Made by a program: the position numbers and the translations under genes. The notes below the pieces were generated by a model. The model was not told the origin of the DNA. It did not search any database and was given only the letters and a program-made list of their open reading frames with translations. From Shewanellaceae bacterium UBA2521 (GTDB lineage: Bacteria; Pseudomonadota; Gammaproteobacteria; Enterobacterales; Shewanellaceae), in contig DDNL01000041.1 of the NCBI GenBank assembly GCA_002341165.1, positions 527-57,044 of the forward strand: a DNA stretch of 56,518 bases. Direction: 5' to 3'. How positions within the stretch are numbered: the stretch's first letter is position 1; each line of letters starts with the position of its first letter. Shown piece by piece: positions 34,701-42,935 of the stretch.

Positions 34701-34893
34701 CTTCTATCTCCTCGGGTGAAGCACTGGGATAGGGGATCATGATATTGACAACATTTAAGCGAATTGCAGGAAAAACTTCTTTATTAATGGTTTGACTGCT
34801 GAATAAGCCACCTATAATAATTATGAACATCAGTAAGTTAGCGGCAACGGCATTACGAGCAAACCATGCTGTTATTCCTGTATGTTGTTCCAT
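31768..34893 (-). CDS. RND efflux transporter (AcrB/HAE-1 superfamily)
   Basis: The protein has about 1041 residues from ATG 34893 (MEQHTGITAWFARNAVAANL), preceded by GAGGCCTCA; a start 21 bases upstream is possible. It has the RND plan: helix 1 near residue 20, a large periplasmic loop, helices 2-6 around 330-480, helix 7 near 540, a second loop, and helices 8-12 from about 860. The helix-4 motif LGVVVDDAIIMGE carries the proton-relay aspartates, and the repeated half has GVVVNDSLIMVN. It would pump compounds out, driven by protons. The following end of the adaptor gene is 82 bp upstream, so both form one transcript. The substrate cannot be told. The sequence looks closer to the 'acriflavin-like' environmental RND branch than to AcrB itself. 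Confidence 0.93.
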   Translation of the reverse strand: MEQHTGITAWFARNAVAANLLMFIIIIGGLFSSQTINKEVFPAIRLNVVNIMIPYPSASPEEIEESIIIKVEESIKEINGIEEITSTAEEGIAMIRIEVDDQYIPKDILDEVKLKVDAISTFPESIEKPSIYLVERESPVLWLSIYGNVDRKELKEFAKTIRDEITSLPEVTKAKLQGAPDYEISIELSEDKLREYNLTFEQVAIAVKQGSIDLPGGTIKSDEGNIMLRTKGQAYTGDEFGSIVILTRNDGSRVLLQDIADIKDDFEERLDYISFNRQIAMVIGVTSIEGQNALEISKQVNQYVKERRASLPAGIQMDIWGDLTYYLEGRLNMMLDNMYTGGLLVFLVLALFLEIKLAFWVIVGLPVCFLGALFLMPQEPLGLSINVLTLFAFILVLGVVVDDAIIMGESAFSEIEKHGLSYNNIMNGVKKVIMPATFGVLTTIAAFMPMVLVSGPVAIIWRSIAAVVILCLIFSLIESKWILPAHLNGMSKKKVPIFFQPLTNMKIRFNEGFKHFIFHHYRLFIKRCLIHRYTVVSVFIALFIVSLGLIAGGKVRWVFFPDLPQDIIEVRLKMEDTSSEQNTYQTVKTIEDALYRMDDQVFEEFGERVLKHSFVAITSKNSAVMVVELTKGEDRIIDGFEVTKKWRDQIPPIGNVKEFDIRSTSNETDPISFKITSNNFEQLAEVSELIKSKLDKYQGVYDINDNFSSGNQEIRLELLPEGQILGLTLSDLAQQVRYGFYGYEAQRILRNKEEVKVMVRYPKSERESVGYLESMNISLKDGKSAPLSSIARLELDKAYASITRIDNMRAITINADADKSKVEPSKITQEVFDSMKPILQKQYPSVKMELFGDSEEEGKTLISLAQGAVLALFVIYALMAIPLKSYVQPLIIMSVIPFGLIGAIVGHLVQGLSLNVLSMMGIVALAGVVVNDSLIMVNCVNNHCRDGAPIRKAAMYAGCDRFRAIILTSLTTFFGLLPILFETSLQAQIVIPMATSLAFGIVFATCVTLVLVPSLYLILDDMKNFLSRYKNRTKSKDVEVS

Positions 34894-34975
34894 TGAGGCC
34901 TCGAATAGTGGCATAACCTGCGAGGCTATGTCATTTTGTTTTTATAGATGCTTTGATGGAGTGCACATAGTTGTG

Positions 34976-36232
34976 TTATTTCAAAACATCAGATGTATCG
35001 CTTTCTTCAGATATTAGCTTTAAGTTTAGCTGAGAACTGGAGTCTTGCTGAGATGAGGCTGGAGATTTGGGTGTGTTAAGAAATTGTATGGCTGCGCCTT
35101 CTTGCACGTTTTCAAGCTGAGTTAAAGATATTAAATCACCTGCTTTTAAGCCTGCAGAAATATACGCAAATTTTTTATCAGAACGTATGACTGTAACCTT
35201 TTGATAGGAAATCTTTTTGTTATTAACGAGCATGACTTGATCATCGCGTACAAGATAACGTGGTATTTTAAATACACCTGACAATTGCATTCCTTGAATT
35301 TGAGCACTCACAAAGCTACCAAACTTAAGAGGATGTTGATGTTCAGTTTGATTTAAGCGTATATAAGGGTCTTTGACCTCAGCTATAAGGTAAAGCATAC
35401 GGTTGGTTTCATCGATAATGCCTTCATCACGCGTGATTATGCCTTCCCAAATTACAGGTTGGCCTGCAAGTTTTGCTGTTAGAGTAACGCCTACAGTTTC
35501 ATTTTGATAGTCGGGGAGAAAAGCAATATCTTGTGCGCTGATAGGTAAACGAATCTCGGTCATACGGGTGTCATACAGTTCTCCTACCATTTTACCTGAA
35601 GTGATGTACTGACCTAAATCTATATTACGAACGCGTATTAAACCATCAAAGGGAGCACGAATGGCAGTACGGTCGAGATTTCTTTTAGCTCGCTCTAAAG
35701 CTGCTTTAGCATAATCGACATTGGCTTTTTCCTGCTTAAGTTGTGGCTTTCTTAGTCCTAGATCTGTAGGTTTTTGATTCGTGACTTGCTGCCAGTCTCT
35801 TGCGGCTACTTCACTTTCTGCTTTTTCTCTTTGATATTGCGCTTGTGCCTTAGCGAGGTTCGCACGTGCTTGAGCCAATTCTGTTTTGTAATCAGAGGGT
35901 TCAATTTGTGCCAGAACTTTATTTTTTTTGATCATTGCGCCTACTGCAAACTTATCGCTTACACGCATGATTTTACCTGATACTTGAGAGACAAGTTGTG
36001 TTTGATATTTGGGTTGTGTTACACCATAAGATGAAATTTCAAATTGTACGGTTTCAGGAGAAACCTGCATGACTTCAACTAAGGGATAAGATTCGGTTTG
36101 TTGTTTTTGATCAGGCTTAGGTTTAGAAGCTTTTAAAGCAAAAAACACAAAGAAAGCCGCCACGATAATCAGCAAAGGTAATAGGCGGTTGATCACAATA
36201 TGAAGAATCGGGTACTGCATGCCAAGTTTCAT
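34976..36232 (-). CDS. RND periplasmic adaptor (membrane fusion protein)
   Basis: The 418-residue product has an N-terminal membrane anchor (about residues 10-30, VINRLLPLLIIVAAFFVFFA). A beta-barrel/lipoyl start (VQFEISSYGVTQPKYQTQLV, SGKIMRVSDKFAVGAMIKKN) follows. A helical hairpin covers about 110-190 (LAQARANLAKAQAQYQREKA), then the second lipoyl half TAIRAPFDGLIRVRNIDLGQYI, and beta-barrel and membrane-proximal domains to the end. It links the RND pump to an outer-membrane channel, which is not encoded here. The gene is first in the two-gene operon and starts 8 bases after a perfect 13-bp-arm palindrome that may control it. Confidence 0.92.
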   Translation of the reverse strand: MKLGMQYPILHIVINRLLPLLIIVAAFFVFFALKASKPKPDQKQQTESYPLVEVMQVSPETVQFEISSYGVTQPKYQTQLVSQVSGKIMRVSDKFAVGAMIKKNKVLAQIEPSDYKTELAQARANLAKAQAQYQREKAESEVAARDWQQVTNQKPTDLGLRKPQLKQEKANVDYAKAALERAKRNLDRTAIRAPFDGLIRVRNIDLGQYITSGKMVGELYDTRMTEIRLPISAQDIAFLPDYQNETVGVTLTAKLAGQPVIWEGIITRDEGIIDETNRMLYLIAEVKDPYIRLNQTEHQHPLKFGSFVSAQIQGMQLSGVFKIPRYLVRDDQVMLVNNKKISYQKVTVIRSDKKFAYISAGLKAGDLISLTQLENVQEGAAIQFLNTPKSPASSQQDSSSQLNLKLISEESDTSDVLK

Positions 36233-36240
36233 AGTGTCTC

Positions 36241-36270
36241 TATACTTAGACTATCCTTAGTCTAAGTATA
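36241..36270 (-). promoter_or_regulatory. Perfect inverted repeat directly before the RND operon; candidate operator
   Basis: The arms TATACTTAGACTA and TAGTCTAAGTATA are perfect complements around TCCT and end 8 bases before the adaptor start codon. On the minus strand no T-run follows, so it is a poor terminator for srmB. Size and symmetry fit a repressor operator or a 5' untranslated stem. On the plus strand T8 follows, but no gene reads that way. Confidence 0.6.
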
Positions 36271-36302
36271 GAAACCTTTTTTTTAAGAGCACACCTTATA
36301 TC

Positions 36303-37520
36303 TTAACGGTGGCTCTTTTTTTTAGGTTTGTCTTTGCTTTTATTCTTTTTTTTCTTTTTCACTGGAGCACGCGCTTCTTTACTTTTGGGTCTGAGCCCTT
36401 CTATCACACGACGCTTTAAGCTTTGGCTTGTGTAGCGTTCAATCTTCTTGAGAGAAAGCATGTCGTGCGCTTCAACCAAAGAGATCGCACAACCTTTTGC
36501 ACCTGCTCGCCCTGTGCGACCAATGCGATGCACATAACTGTCGGCTTTACGAGGTAAGTCAAAGTTAATGACATGAGAGACATTTTTGATATCTAAACCT
36601 CGAGCTGCAATATCTGTTGCCAAGAGAATATTCACTTCTTGTTTGGTAAAGCGAGATAGTGCCCGATAACGATCTTTTTGTACCATGTCACCACGCAAAA
36701 AGGCAGCAGGTAAACCAGCCTGTTGTAAGGTGCCTTCAAGTTGCGCTACACGTTCACGGCTTTTCACGAAGACAATGGCTTGTGTGACTTCAGGTTGGTT
36801 AAGAAGATGAATGAGTAACTTGAGTTTATGATCAAAATCATCTGCCAGATGAATCCACTGATGGATTTTTGCATGCTCTTTGCGCGGTGGTTCTGCTTCA
36901 ATGACAACGGGGTTATCCAGTACATCTTCAGCAAATTGACGCACACCATTACCTTCAAGCGTTGCAGAAAATAACAAGGTTTGTTTGCGTGAAATAGAAG
37001 CTTTAGCAATATCACGAACATCATTTTTAAAGCCCATATCTAGCATACGATCAGCTTCGTCTATGACTAAAACTTCAAGTGCATCGAGTTCAAATTGATC
37101 TTTGGCAATATATTCAATTAAACGCCCAGGTGTGGCAATGAGTACATCGATATTCTCTGCAAGCAATAGTTTTTGTTTCTGATAATCTTGCCCGCCTGTA
37201 ATCAGTGCGATCTTGAGATGTGAGCCATGTGCAAGGTGGCTGGTATATTGATGAATTTGTGCAGCAAGTTCACGCGTTGGTGTTAAGACAAGTGCGCGGG
37301 CAAAGCCTTTTTGCCTTCTTGGATGATCTAACAAAAACTGTAAAGTAGGTAAGATAAAAGCGGCTGTTTTCCCTGTACCTGTAGGGGAGTGCGCAAGAAT
37401 ATCTTTTTGCTCCATGGCTTGAGGAAGGGTCTGTTGTTGAATTGTCGTGGGTTTGTGGTGTTGCATGCGAGCGAGCGAAGCCAACAAACAATCATCTAGC
37501 ATCAGTTCTTCAAAAGTCAT
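36303..37520 (-). CDS. srmB: DEAD-box RNA helicase SrmB
   Basis: The 405-residue ATP-dependent RNA helicase matches SrmB along its length: start MTFEELMLDDCLLASLARM, Q-motif PTTIQQQTLPQAM, Walker A SPTGTGKTAA near residue 46, PTRELA, TPGRL, DEAD at 155 (LVIDEADRMLDMGF), SATLEG, then KIHQWIHLADDFDHKLKLLI, HRIGRTGRAG and a C-terminal KRRVIEGLRPKSKEA. SrmB acts early in 50S ribosome assembly and helps at low temperature. The lysine-rich tail (KKKKKNKSKDKPKKKSHR) probably binds RNA. It is a single gene ending 71 bp before the RND adaptor and divergent from brnQ. Confidence 0.9.
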   Translation of the reverse strand: MTFEELMLDDCLLASLARMQHHKPTTIQQQTLPQAMEQKDILAHSPTGTGKTAAFILPTLQFLLDHPRRQKGFARALVLTPTRELAAQIHQYTSHLAHGSHLKIALITGGQDYQKQKLLLAENIDVLIATPGRLIEYIAKDQFELDALEVLVIDEADRMLDMGFKNDVRDIAKASISRKQTLLFSATLEGNGVRQFAEDVLDNPVVIEAEPPRKEHAKIHQWIHLADDFDHKLKLLIHLLNQPEVTQAIVFVKSRERVAQLEGTLQQAGLPAAFLRGDMVQKDRYRALSRFTKQEVNILLATDIAARGLDIKNVSHVINFDLPRKADSYVHRIGRTGRAGAKGCAISLVEAHDMLSLKKIERYTSQSLKRRVIEGLRPKSKEARAPVKKKKKNKSKDKPKKKSHR

Positions 37521-37585
37521 GGTTTAATCTCATTTAAAATACAAACAGAGTATTATATCCTGAAATGAGGACTATGTGTTACAGA

Positions 37586-37608
37586 TTATGTCCAATTCTT
37601 GGACATAA
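37586..37608. promoter_or_regulatory. Perfect 10-bp-arm palindrome between srmB and brnQ
   Basis: TTATGTCCAA-TTC-TTGGACATAA is a perfect inverted repeat, 66 bases upstream of srmB and 240 bases upstream of brnQ. No T-run follows on either side. It looks like the operator of a dimeric regulator; the core TGTCCA/TGGACA is not assigned to a known regulator here. The rest of the 327-base gap holds no gene. Confidence 0.5.
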
Positions 37609-37847
37609 CGCTAAAAAGTGCGTTAATATGCTTTTTCGTTGGTTTTTTCAGCAAAAAAAGAAAGATTCATGTTTTTTATAAATCTTTGCTTGAGCAATGT
37701 CTTTATATTTGATACACCTAGATCTTTTGAAGTATCGAAGCCTCCAAGACAGTTTTGCTCTAACGATATGCAAAGGAACATTATGTTCTTCATGTCTTGC
37801 TGCTGAGTATATGTTTAATTATTCAATAAAGCACGTCGGGGTAAATT

Positions 37848-39155
37848 GTGCAAAAACAGAAAATGACAGTTCTTGATACATTAGGACTTGGTTTCATGGC
37901 ATTCGCGCTATTTTTAGGTGCGAGTAATTTTATCTTTCCACCTTTGATTGGGGTGTTAAGTGGCGAAAACTTAGTTCAGTCTATGCTAGGCTTTCTCATT
38001 TCAGCAGTAGGCTTACCTTTGATCACATTGGTTGCTGTAGCAAAAGCTAAAGGTAACATGGTTGAGCTTTTACCTCCTTTTGTGGGGCTGTTGCTGATGG
38101 CTGTAATTTATATAGTTTTAGGGCCGGCTTATGCTATACCTCGCACAGGTCTTGTTGCTTATGAAATTGGGTTGAAGCCTTTTATCAGCGAACCTTCTGA
38201 TGTCATGCAGTTTTATTACACGCTCTTGTTTTTTGGTTTAGCGATGTTGTTCGCTTTATATCCGGGTCGCCTTTTAGATACTATAGGTAAGGTGCTCACT
38301 CCGGCTATGATTTTCTTGCTTTTAATTTTAGCGGGTTCTTTGTTTTTTTTCGATCATACTGTATTTCAAGCGGCTGTAGGTAAATACGCGCATCAACCCT
38401 TTATCTCTGGCTTTTTAGACGGCTATAACACCATGGATGCTCTAGGCTCTATTATCTTTGGGATGCTGCTGATTGAAACATTGAAGAGTAAAGGCGTGAC
38501 TAAACCTGCTGATCAATCTAAGTACCTTATTGCAGCAGGCTTTATTGCTGCTTTGGGCTTAATTGTTGTCTATACCTCGCTCTTTGTTTTAGGTGGATTA
38601 ACAGGTACGATGCTTGAGTCGGCAGAAAATGGTGGCATGATTTTAACGACTTATGTACAACATATTTTTGGTGGGTATGGATTGGTTATTTTGGCAATCG
38701 TAGTAACTTTAGCATGCTTAACCACAGCCGTTGGTTTACTTAGCTCTTGTGCTCAGTTTTTTCAAAAAATCGTACCCAGTTGGTCTTACAAGCAGTTGGT
38801 GATCGGTTTGACTATCACATGCGTTGTCATTTCTAATGTAGGGCTTGAGCAGCTGATTCAGGTGAGCATTCCTGTTCTTTATATCGCTTATCCTGTAGCT
38901 GTTGTCTTGGTTGCTCTGACTTTTGTAAGAGATCGGTTTGCAGCTCCTGAAATGTCTTATAAACTCTGTTTGGTGATTGCTTTCTTTTATGGTTTATTAG
39001 ATGCACTAAAAGCTATTGGTATGGATCTAAGTTTCATCTATGAGCTGAATGAAGAAGGATTAGGTTGGGTTTTACCGTCTTTTATTGTGATGTGTGCTTT
39101 ATTGAAAATAGATATCCTACCTACACAAAAGCGTAAAGTACCGCAAGATCATTGA
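37848..39155 (+). CDS. brnQ: Branched-chain amino acid:cation symporter BrnQ
   Basis: GTG 37848, with GGGG seven bases upstream, is the likely start (435 residues); ATG 37863 is the alternative. The product has about 12 membrane helices and the LIVCS-family segments LGLGFMAFALFLGASNFIFP, GPAYAIPRTGLVAYEIGLKP, ALYPGRLLDTIGKVLTP, GYNTMDALGSIIFG and ACLTTAVGLLSSCAQFF. These match E. coli BrnQ closely. It imports leucine, isoleucine and valine with sodium or protons. An auxotrophic or amino-acid-fed lifestyle would fit but is not shown. A hairpin at 39192-39215 ends the gene. Confidence 0.93.
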   Translation: MQKQKMTVLDTLGLGFMAFALFLGASNFIFPPLIGVLSGENLVQSMLGFLISAVGLPLITLVAVAKAKGNMVELLPPFVGLLLMAVIYIVLGPAYAIPRTGLVAYEIGLKPFISEPSDVMQFYYTLLFFGLAMLFALYPGRLLDTIGKVLTPAMIFLLLILAGSLFFFDHTVFQAAVGKYAHQPFISGFLDGYNTMDALGSIIFGMLLIETLKSKGVTKPADQSKYLIAAGFIAALGLIVVYTSLFVLGGLTGTMLESAENGGMILTTYVQHIFGGYGLVILAIVVTLACLTTAVGLLSSCAQFFQKIVPSWSYKQLVIGLTITCVVISNVGLEQLIQVSIPVLYIAYPVAVVLVALTFVRDRFAAPEMSYKLCLVIAFFYGLLDALKAIGMDLSFIYELNEEGLGWVLPSFIVMCALLKIDILPTQKRKVPQDH

Positions 39156-39191
39156 GCATGCTCAATTGATATGTATTATGGTATTAGAATC

Positions 39192-39215
39192 AAGGCTTCA
39201 TGTGTATGAAGCCTT
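39192..39215 (+). terminator. Terminator of brnQ
   Basis: The arms AAGGCTTCAT and ATGAAGCCTT around GTGT are followed by a T-rich stretch (ACTTTTATTT), 37 bp after the brnQ stop. Confidence 0.7.
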
Positions 39216-39241
39216 ACTTTTATTTGTAACAGGTCAAATAA

Positions 39242-40153
39242 ATGCAAGAATCTAAAACAAAATTAGTGTTGCCAGATTACATTGAATCTTTTCTCGATGC
39301 ATTATGGCTACAAGAAGGTTTAAGTGAGCAAACGATGGTCTCTTATCGTTATGACTTGGAACAAGTTGCTTCTTATATAAGTAAGCAAAGTTTGCATTGG
39401 TTAGCGCTGAATCAGGCTGATATGCAAGATTACTTATGCTATAGAAAACAACAAAACTGTGCTCTCTCTAGTACAGCCAGGTGCTTAAGTTGTTTGCGAC
39501 GTCTCTATCGATATTTATTTTTACATCAGTATGTTACAATTGATCCACTTGCATCGATATCTATGCCTAAAGTCACGCGCTCTTTACCCCATACTTTATC
39601 CGAAGACGAAGTGTTAGCCTTACTCAATGCACCTGATCAAAGCGATATTATTGAATGCAGAGATGCAGCAATGTTAGAATTATTGTATGCAACAGGTTTG
39701 CGTGTCAGTGAACTGGTTAACTTACAATTAAGTCAGCTCAGTTTAAGACAGTCTGTATTACGTGTAACGGGGAAAGGAGGAAAAGAGCGTATTGTACCTA
39801 TGGGTGAGCAAGCTTTAGTCTTGCTTGAGCTTTATTTTAAAACCAGTAGGCAGAATCTGCTTGGGCATCATACCTCTGATATTGTATTTCTTTCTACACG
39901 GTCGCAGTGTATGACGCGTCAAACTTTCTGGCATAGAATTAAAAAGTACGCAAAAAGAGCGGGTATTGAGAAATCAATTTCTCCACATACGTTGAGGCAT
40001 GCTTTTGCAACGCATTTGTTAAATCATGGTGCTGACTTGCGTGTTGTGCAGCTTTTGCTTGGACATACTGATTTATCAACTACACAAATTTATACGCATG
40101 TCGCACAAATTAGATTACAGCAGCTTCATGAGACGCATCATCCTAGAGGCTAG
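39242..40153 (+). CDS. xerD: Site-specific tyrosine recombinase XerD
   Basis: The 303-residue product has a SAM-like core-binding domain (residues 8-100, QEGLSEQTMVSYRYDLEQ) and a tyrosine recombinase catalytic domain. The latter has ATGLRVSELVNLQ (Arg near 158), GKGGKERIVPMG (Lys), HTLRHAFATHLL (His and Arg near 255-258), LLLGHTDLSTTQIYTHV (His and the nucleophile Tyr near 290). With XerC it resolves chromosome dimers at dif, using FtsK. The assignment to XerD rather than XerC rests on the gene order xerD-dsbC-recJ-prfB-lysS, as in E. coli, and on sequence feel. Confidence 0.93.
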   Translation: MQESKTKLVLPDYIESFLDALWLQEGLSEQTMVSYRYDLEQVASYISKQSLHWLALNQADMQDYLCYRKQQNCALSSTARCLSCLRRLYRYLFLHQYVTIDPLASISMPKVTRSLPHTLSEDEVLALLNAPDQSDIIECRDAAMLELLYATGLRVSELVNLQLSQLSLRQSVLRVTGKGGKERIVPMGEQALVLLELYFKTSRQNLLGHHTSDIVFLSTRSQCMTRQTFWHRIKKYAKRAGIEKSISPHTLRHAFATHLLNHGADLRVVQLLLGHTDLSTTQIYTHVAQIRLQQLHETHHPRG

Positions 40154-40206
40154 AACTAAAATAAATAGACTTGACTGTTGAGTCAATCAATACAATGGAA
40201 ATGGAT

Positions 40207-40986
40207 ATGAAGAAATTAATGTTATGTTTTACTTTACTTGCAGCAAATATGAGTTTAAGTCAGTCAGCTGTAGCCGAGATCCAGTCTAAAACATCATCCG
40301 ATTTGTTACTTGCTCAGAGTGCAAAAGGAAATCAAAAACAAGAGATTAAGACTTACTTAAGACAAAAGCTAAACTTAAAAGTTGATAAAGTTGAGTTGGC
40401 TCCTATGCCGGGCTTTTATCAAGTCACGACGAACCAAGGTTTGTTGTATATCTCAATGGATAAAAAATATATGGTCTATGGTAATGTCTATCAGCTTGGT
40501 GCAGAAGTACAAAACTTAACTGAAAAAGCGCAGCGTACACACCGTTTAGATAAGCTCAAAGATTTTGAGAAAAATATGATTGTTTTTCCAGCAAAGAAAG
40601 AAAAGCATGTTGTTACAGTTTTCACCGACACGTCTTGCGGTTATTGTAAAAAGTTACATAAAGAAATGGATGCGTATAACCAAAAAGGTATTACAGTAAG
40701 GTATCTGGCTTTTCCTCGAGGCGGCTCGCAAAGTAACGCCTTTGAAACGATGCAGCAAGTATGGTGTGCAACCGATACGCAAAAAGCTTTAACTCAAGCT
40801 AAACGAGGTATTGCTTTAGCTTCAGTCAAAATGTCACGCCGTTGCGATCTTGAAATCCAGCAGCAATATGAATTGGGCCTTGCTTTTGGTGTGAACGGTA
40901 CTCCAGCGCTCATTTTAGAAAATGGTGATATGCTACCTGGTTACGTACCTGCAGATAAACTGGTTTCCCGTTTATCTAAAAAATAA
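40207..40986 (+). CDS. dsbC: Periplasmic thiol:disulfide isomerase DsbC
   Basis: ATG 40207 (MKKLMLCFTLLAANMSLSQS) is preferred, because it opens a proper signal peptide and has GGAAATGGAT just upstream; in-frame ATGs at 40195 and 40201 remain possible. After cleavage near AVA come an N-terminal dimerisation domain (to about residue 110) and a thioredoxin fold. The fold has FTDTSCGYCKKLH (CxxC active site) near 144 and the cis-proline motif GVNGTPALILENG near 233. A second cysteine pair (VWCATDT, RRCDLE) is also typical. DsbC repairs wrong disulfides in exported proteins, relevant for the cysteine-bearing secreted products encoded in this window. It lies 53 bp after xerD and is followed by a terminator-like hairpin. 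Confidence 0.93.
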   Translation: MKKLMLCFTLLAANMSLSQSAVAEIQSKTSSDLLLAQSAKGNQKQEIKTYLRQKLNLKVDKVELAPMPGFYQVTTNQGLLYISMDKKYMVYGNVYQLGAEVQNLTEKAQRTHRLDKLKDFEKNMIVFPAKKEKHVVTVFTDTSCGYCKKLHKEMDAYNQKGITVRYLAFPRGGSQSNAFETMQQVWCATDTQKALTQAKRGIALASVKMSRRCDLEIQQQYELGLAFGVNGTPALILENGDMLPGYVPADKLVSRLSKK

Positions 40987-41014
40987 AACAGTGCTTCAAT
41001 GATGTTAATGATTT

Positions 41015-41042
41015 AAAAAGACGATTGAATTCGTCTTTTTTT
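41015..41042 (+). terminator. Terminator after dsbC
   Basis: The arms AAAAAGACGA and TCGTCTTTTT around TTGAAT are followed by more T residues, 29 bp after the dsbC stop and 51 bp before recJ. Confidence 0.75.
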
Positions 41043-41093
41043 ATGGGTATGTTGTGGAGTAAATATCAGTTTGAATAAGAAAGAGAATATAAT

Positions 41094-42824
41094 ATGGTAA
41101 ATCAAATTATACGCCGTGAACCGATAGATGATACGCATTTATCTCATGTTTCTGATCCATTGATTCGACAAATTTATGCGCAGCGCGGTATGGTTGAACA
41201 TGCATACCCTTTAGCCTTGAAAAAACTTCTTCCGCCAAATCAGCTCTATGGTATTGATCGTGCCGCGCAAATTATCGCGGAGGCTATGGTCGATAGACTG
41301 CGTATTTTAATCGTAGGTGATTTTGATGCAGATGGAGCGACGTCTACTTCGATTATGATGTTGGCTCTACGTGAGATGGGAGCCATGCATGTGGATTACT
41401 TAATCCCTAATCGCTTCAATTTTGGTTATGGTTTAAGTCCAGAGTTGGTAGAAGTTGCCAAAGAAAAAAAAGCTGAACTTTTAATTACTGTGGATAATGG
41501 TATTTCCAGTTTTGCAGGTGTTGCAGCCGCGAAAGCTTCAGGTATGCGTGTGGTGGTGACAGATCATCACTTAGCAGCAGATCACTTACCGCAAGCGGAT
41601 GCGATTGTGAATCCTAATCAACCTGATTGTACTTTTGCAAGTAAAGCTATCGCAGGTTGTGGCGTTGCTTTTTATGTTATGTGTACTGTGAAAAATTACT
41701 TAGTGGAGCAGGGTTGGTTTGCATCACGCCCGTTGCCTAATTTAAGTGATTACTTGGATTTGGTCGCGCTAGGAACTGTCGCTGATGTTGTACCTTTAGA
41801 CCAAAACAATCGTATCTTGGTACAGGCAGGGTTGCATCGTATGCGTCAAGGTCGTTGCCGAGCAGGTATTACAGCTCTGTTAGATAGAGCGAATCGTCAA
41901 CCTTTACAATTGGTGGCCTCTGACTTAGGTTTTGCACTCGGGCCTAGACTTAATGCTGCGGGTCGATTAGAAGATATGAGCTTAGGTGTGGAGCTTCTTC
42001 TGTGTGATGATCCTCTACAGGCAAGTCGTATGGCCAATCACCTTGATCGCTTGAATAAAGAGCGTCGCCAAATTGAACAAACGATGCAAGAAAGTGCTGA
42101 GCAGACTTTGGAGCAACTCACATTGGATGCATCGAAGTTACCTTTAGGTTTGGTGCTTTATGAGGCCAACTGGCATCAAGGTGTGATGGGTATTGTTGCT
42201 TCACGACTTAAAGAAAAGTATCATCGTCCCGTGATTGCTTTTGCTCAAAGCTCTGCTGATGAACTCAAAGGTTCTGTACGTTCTATCGCAGGTTTACATA
42301 TTCGCGATCTGTTAGATGAAGTGAGCAAGAGTTATCCCGATTTAATTTTGAGCTTTGGTGGGCATGCGATGGCCGCGGGCTTGACGTTAAAGCAAAAAAA
42401 TCTAGAGCCTTTTCAGCAAGCTTTTCAAAGTGTCCTCGCGCGGCATATGTCAGATGAGTTGCTCCAAGGTAAAATACGCTCAGATGGTGCTTTACCAGTA
42501 TCACGCTTAACTTTGGAGACAGCACAGCTTCTAATGGATGCCGGTCCTTGGGGACAAGCTTTTGAAGAGCCTCTTTTTGATGATGAGTTTCTTGTATTAC
42601 GACATACTTGTGTTGCGGAAAAACATATACGCTTAGAGCTGATGACTTTATGTCGTACCAAACGCGTGACGGCCATGGTCTTTAATGCGGACTTGAATCT
42701 GTGGTCGAATCAAAATATTACGCGTGTTCATTTAGCTTATCGTTTACATATCAATATATTTAGACAGCAGCGCCAGTTACAATTGATTGCGCAGCAAGCT
42801 ATACCACAAACAGACAAGATGTAA
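41094..42824 (+). CDS. recJ: Single-strand DNA 5'-3' exonuclease RecJ
   Basis: The 576-residue product is a complete RecJ of the DHH phosphoesterase family. Motif I ILIVGDFDADGATSTS is near residue 74, VTVDNGISS near 130, the DHH motif VVTDHHLAADHLPQA near 156, and VALGTVADVVPLD near 222. The DHHA1 part has LSFGGHAMAAGLTL near 425. It degrades 5' single-stranded ends in RecF-type recombination and mismatch or base-excision repair, using Mn or Mg. The ribosome site AAGAAAGAGAAT precedes ATG. It stands between dsbC and prfB, as in E. coli. Confidence 0.95.
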   Translation: MVNQIIRREPIDDTHLSHVSDPLIRQIYAQRGMVEHAYPLALKKLLPPNQLYGIDRAAQIIAEAMVDRLRILIVGDFDADGATSTSIMMLALREMGAMHVDYLIPNRFNFGYGLSPELVEVAKEKKAELLITVDNGISSFAGVAAAKASGMRVVVTDHHLAADHLPQADAIVNPNQPDCTFASKAIAGCGVAFYVMCTVKNYLVEQGWFASRPLPNLSDYLDLVALGTVADVVPLDQNNRILVQAGLHRMRQGRCRAGITALLDRANRQPLQLVASDLGFALGPRLNAAGRLEDMSLGVELLLCDDPLQASRMANHLDRLNKERRQIEQTMQESAEQTLEQLTLDASKLPLGLVLYEANWHQGVMGIVASRLKEKYHRPVIAFAQSSADELKGSVRSIAGLHIRDLLDEVSKSYPDLILSFGGHAMAAGLTLKQKNLEPFQQAFQSVLARHMSDELLQGKIRSDGALPVSRLTLETAQLLMDAGPWGQAFEEPLFDDEFLVLRHTCVAEKHIRLELMTLCRTKRVTAMVFNADLNLWSNQNITRVHLAYRLHINIFRQQRQLQLIAQQAIPQTDKM

Positions 42825-42935
42825 ATGAATCGAATTATTTCTAACGATTTATGATTGGAATTAGGTGAAATAGCCTTGTTCATGTAGAATAGAAGTTTCG
42901 TGCTTTTATGAACTTAATTGAAGTGAAGCGAGTAT

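Noticed and set aside
36241..36270. Reading the palindrome as the srmB terminator.
   Set aside because: On the srmB strand no T-run follows the stem; the T8 lies on the other side, so an operator or leader stem is more likely.
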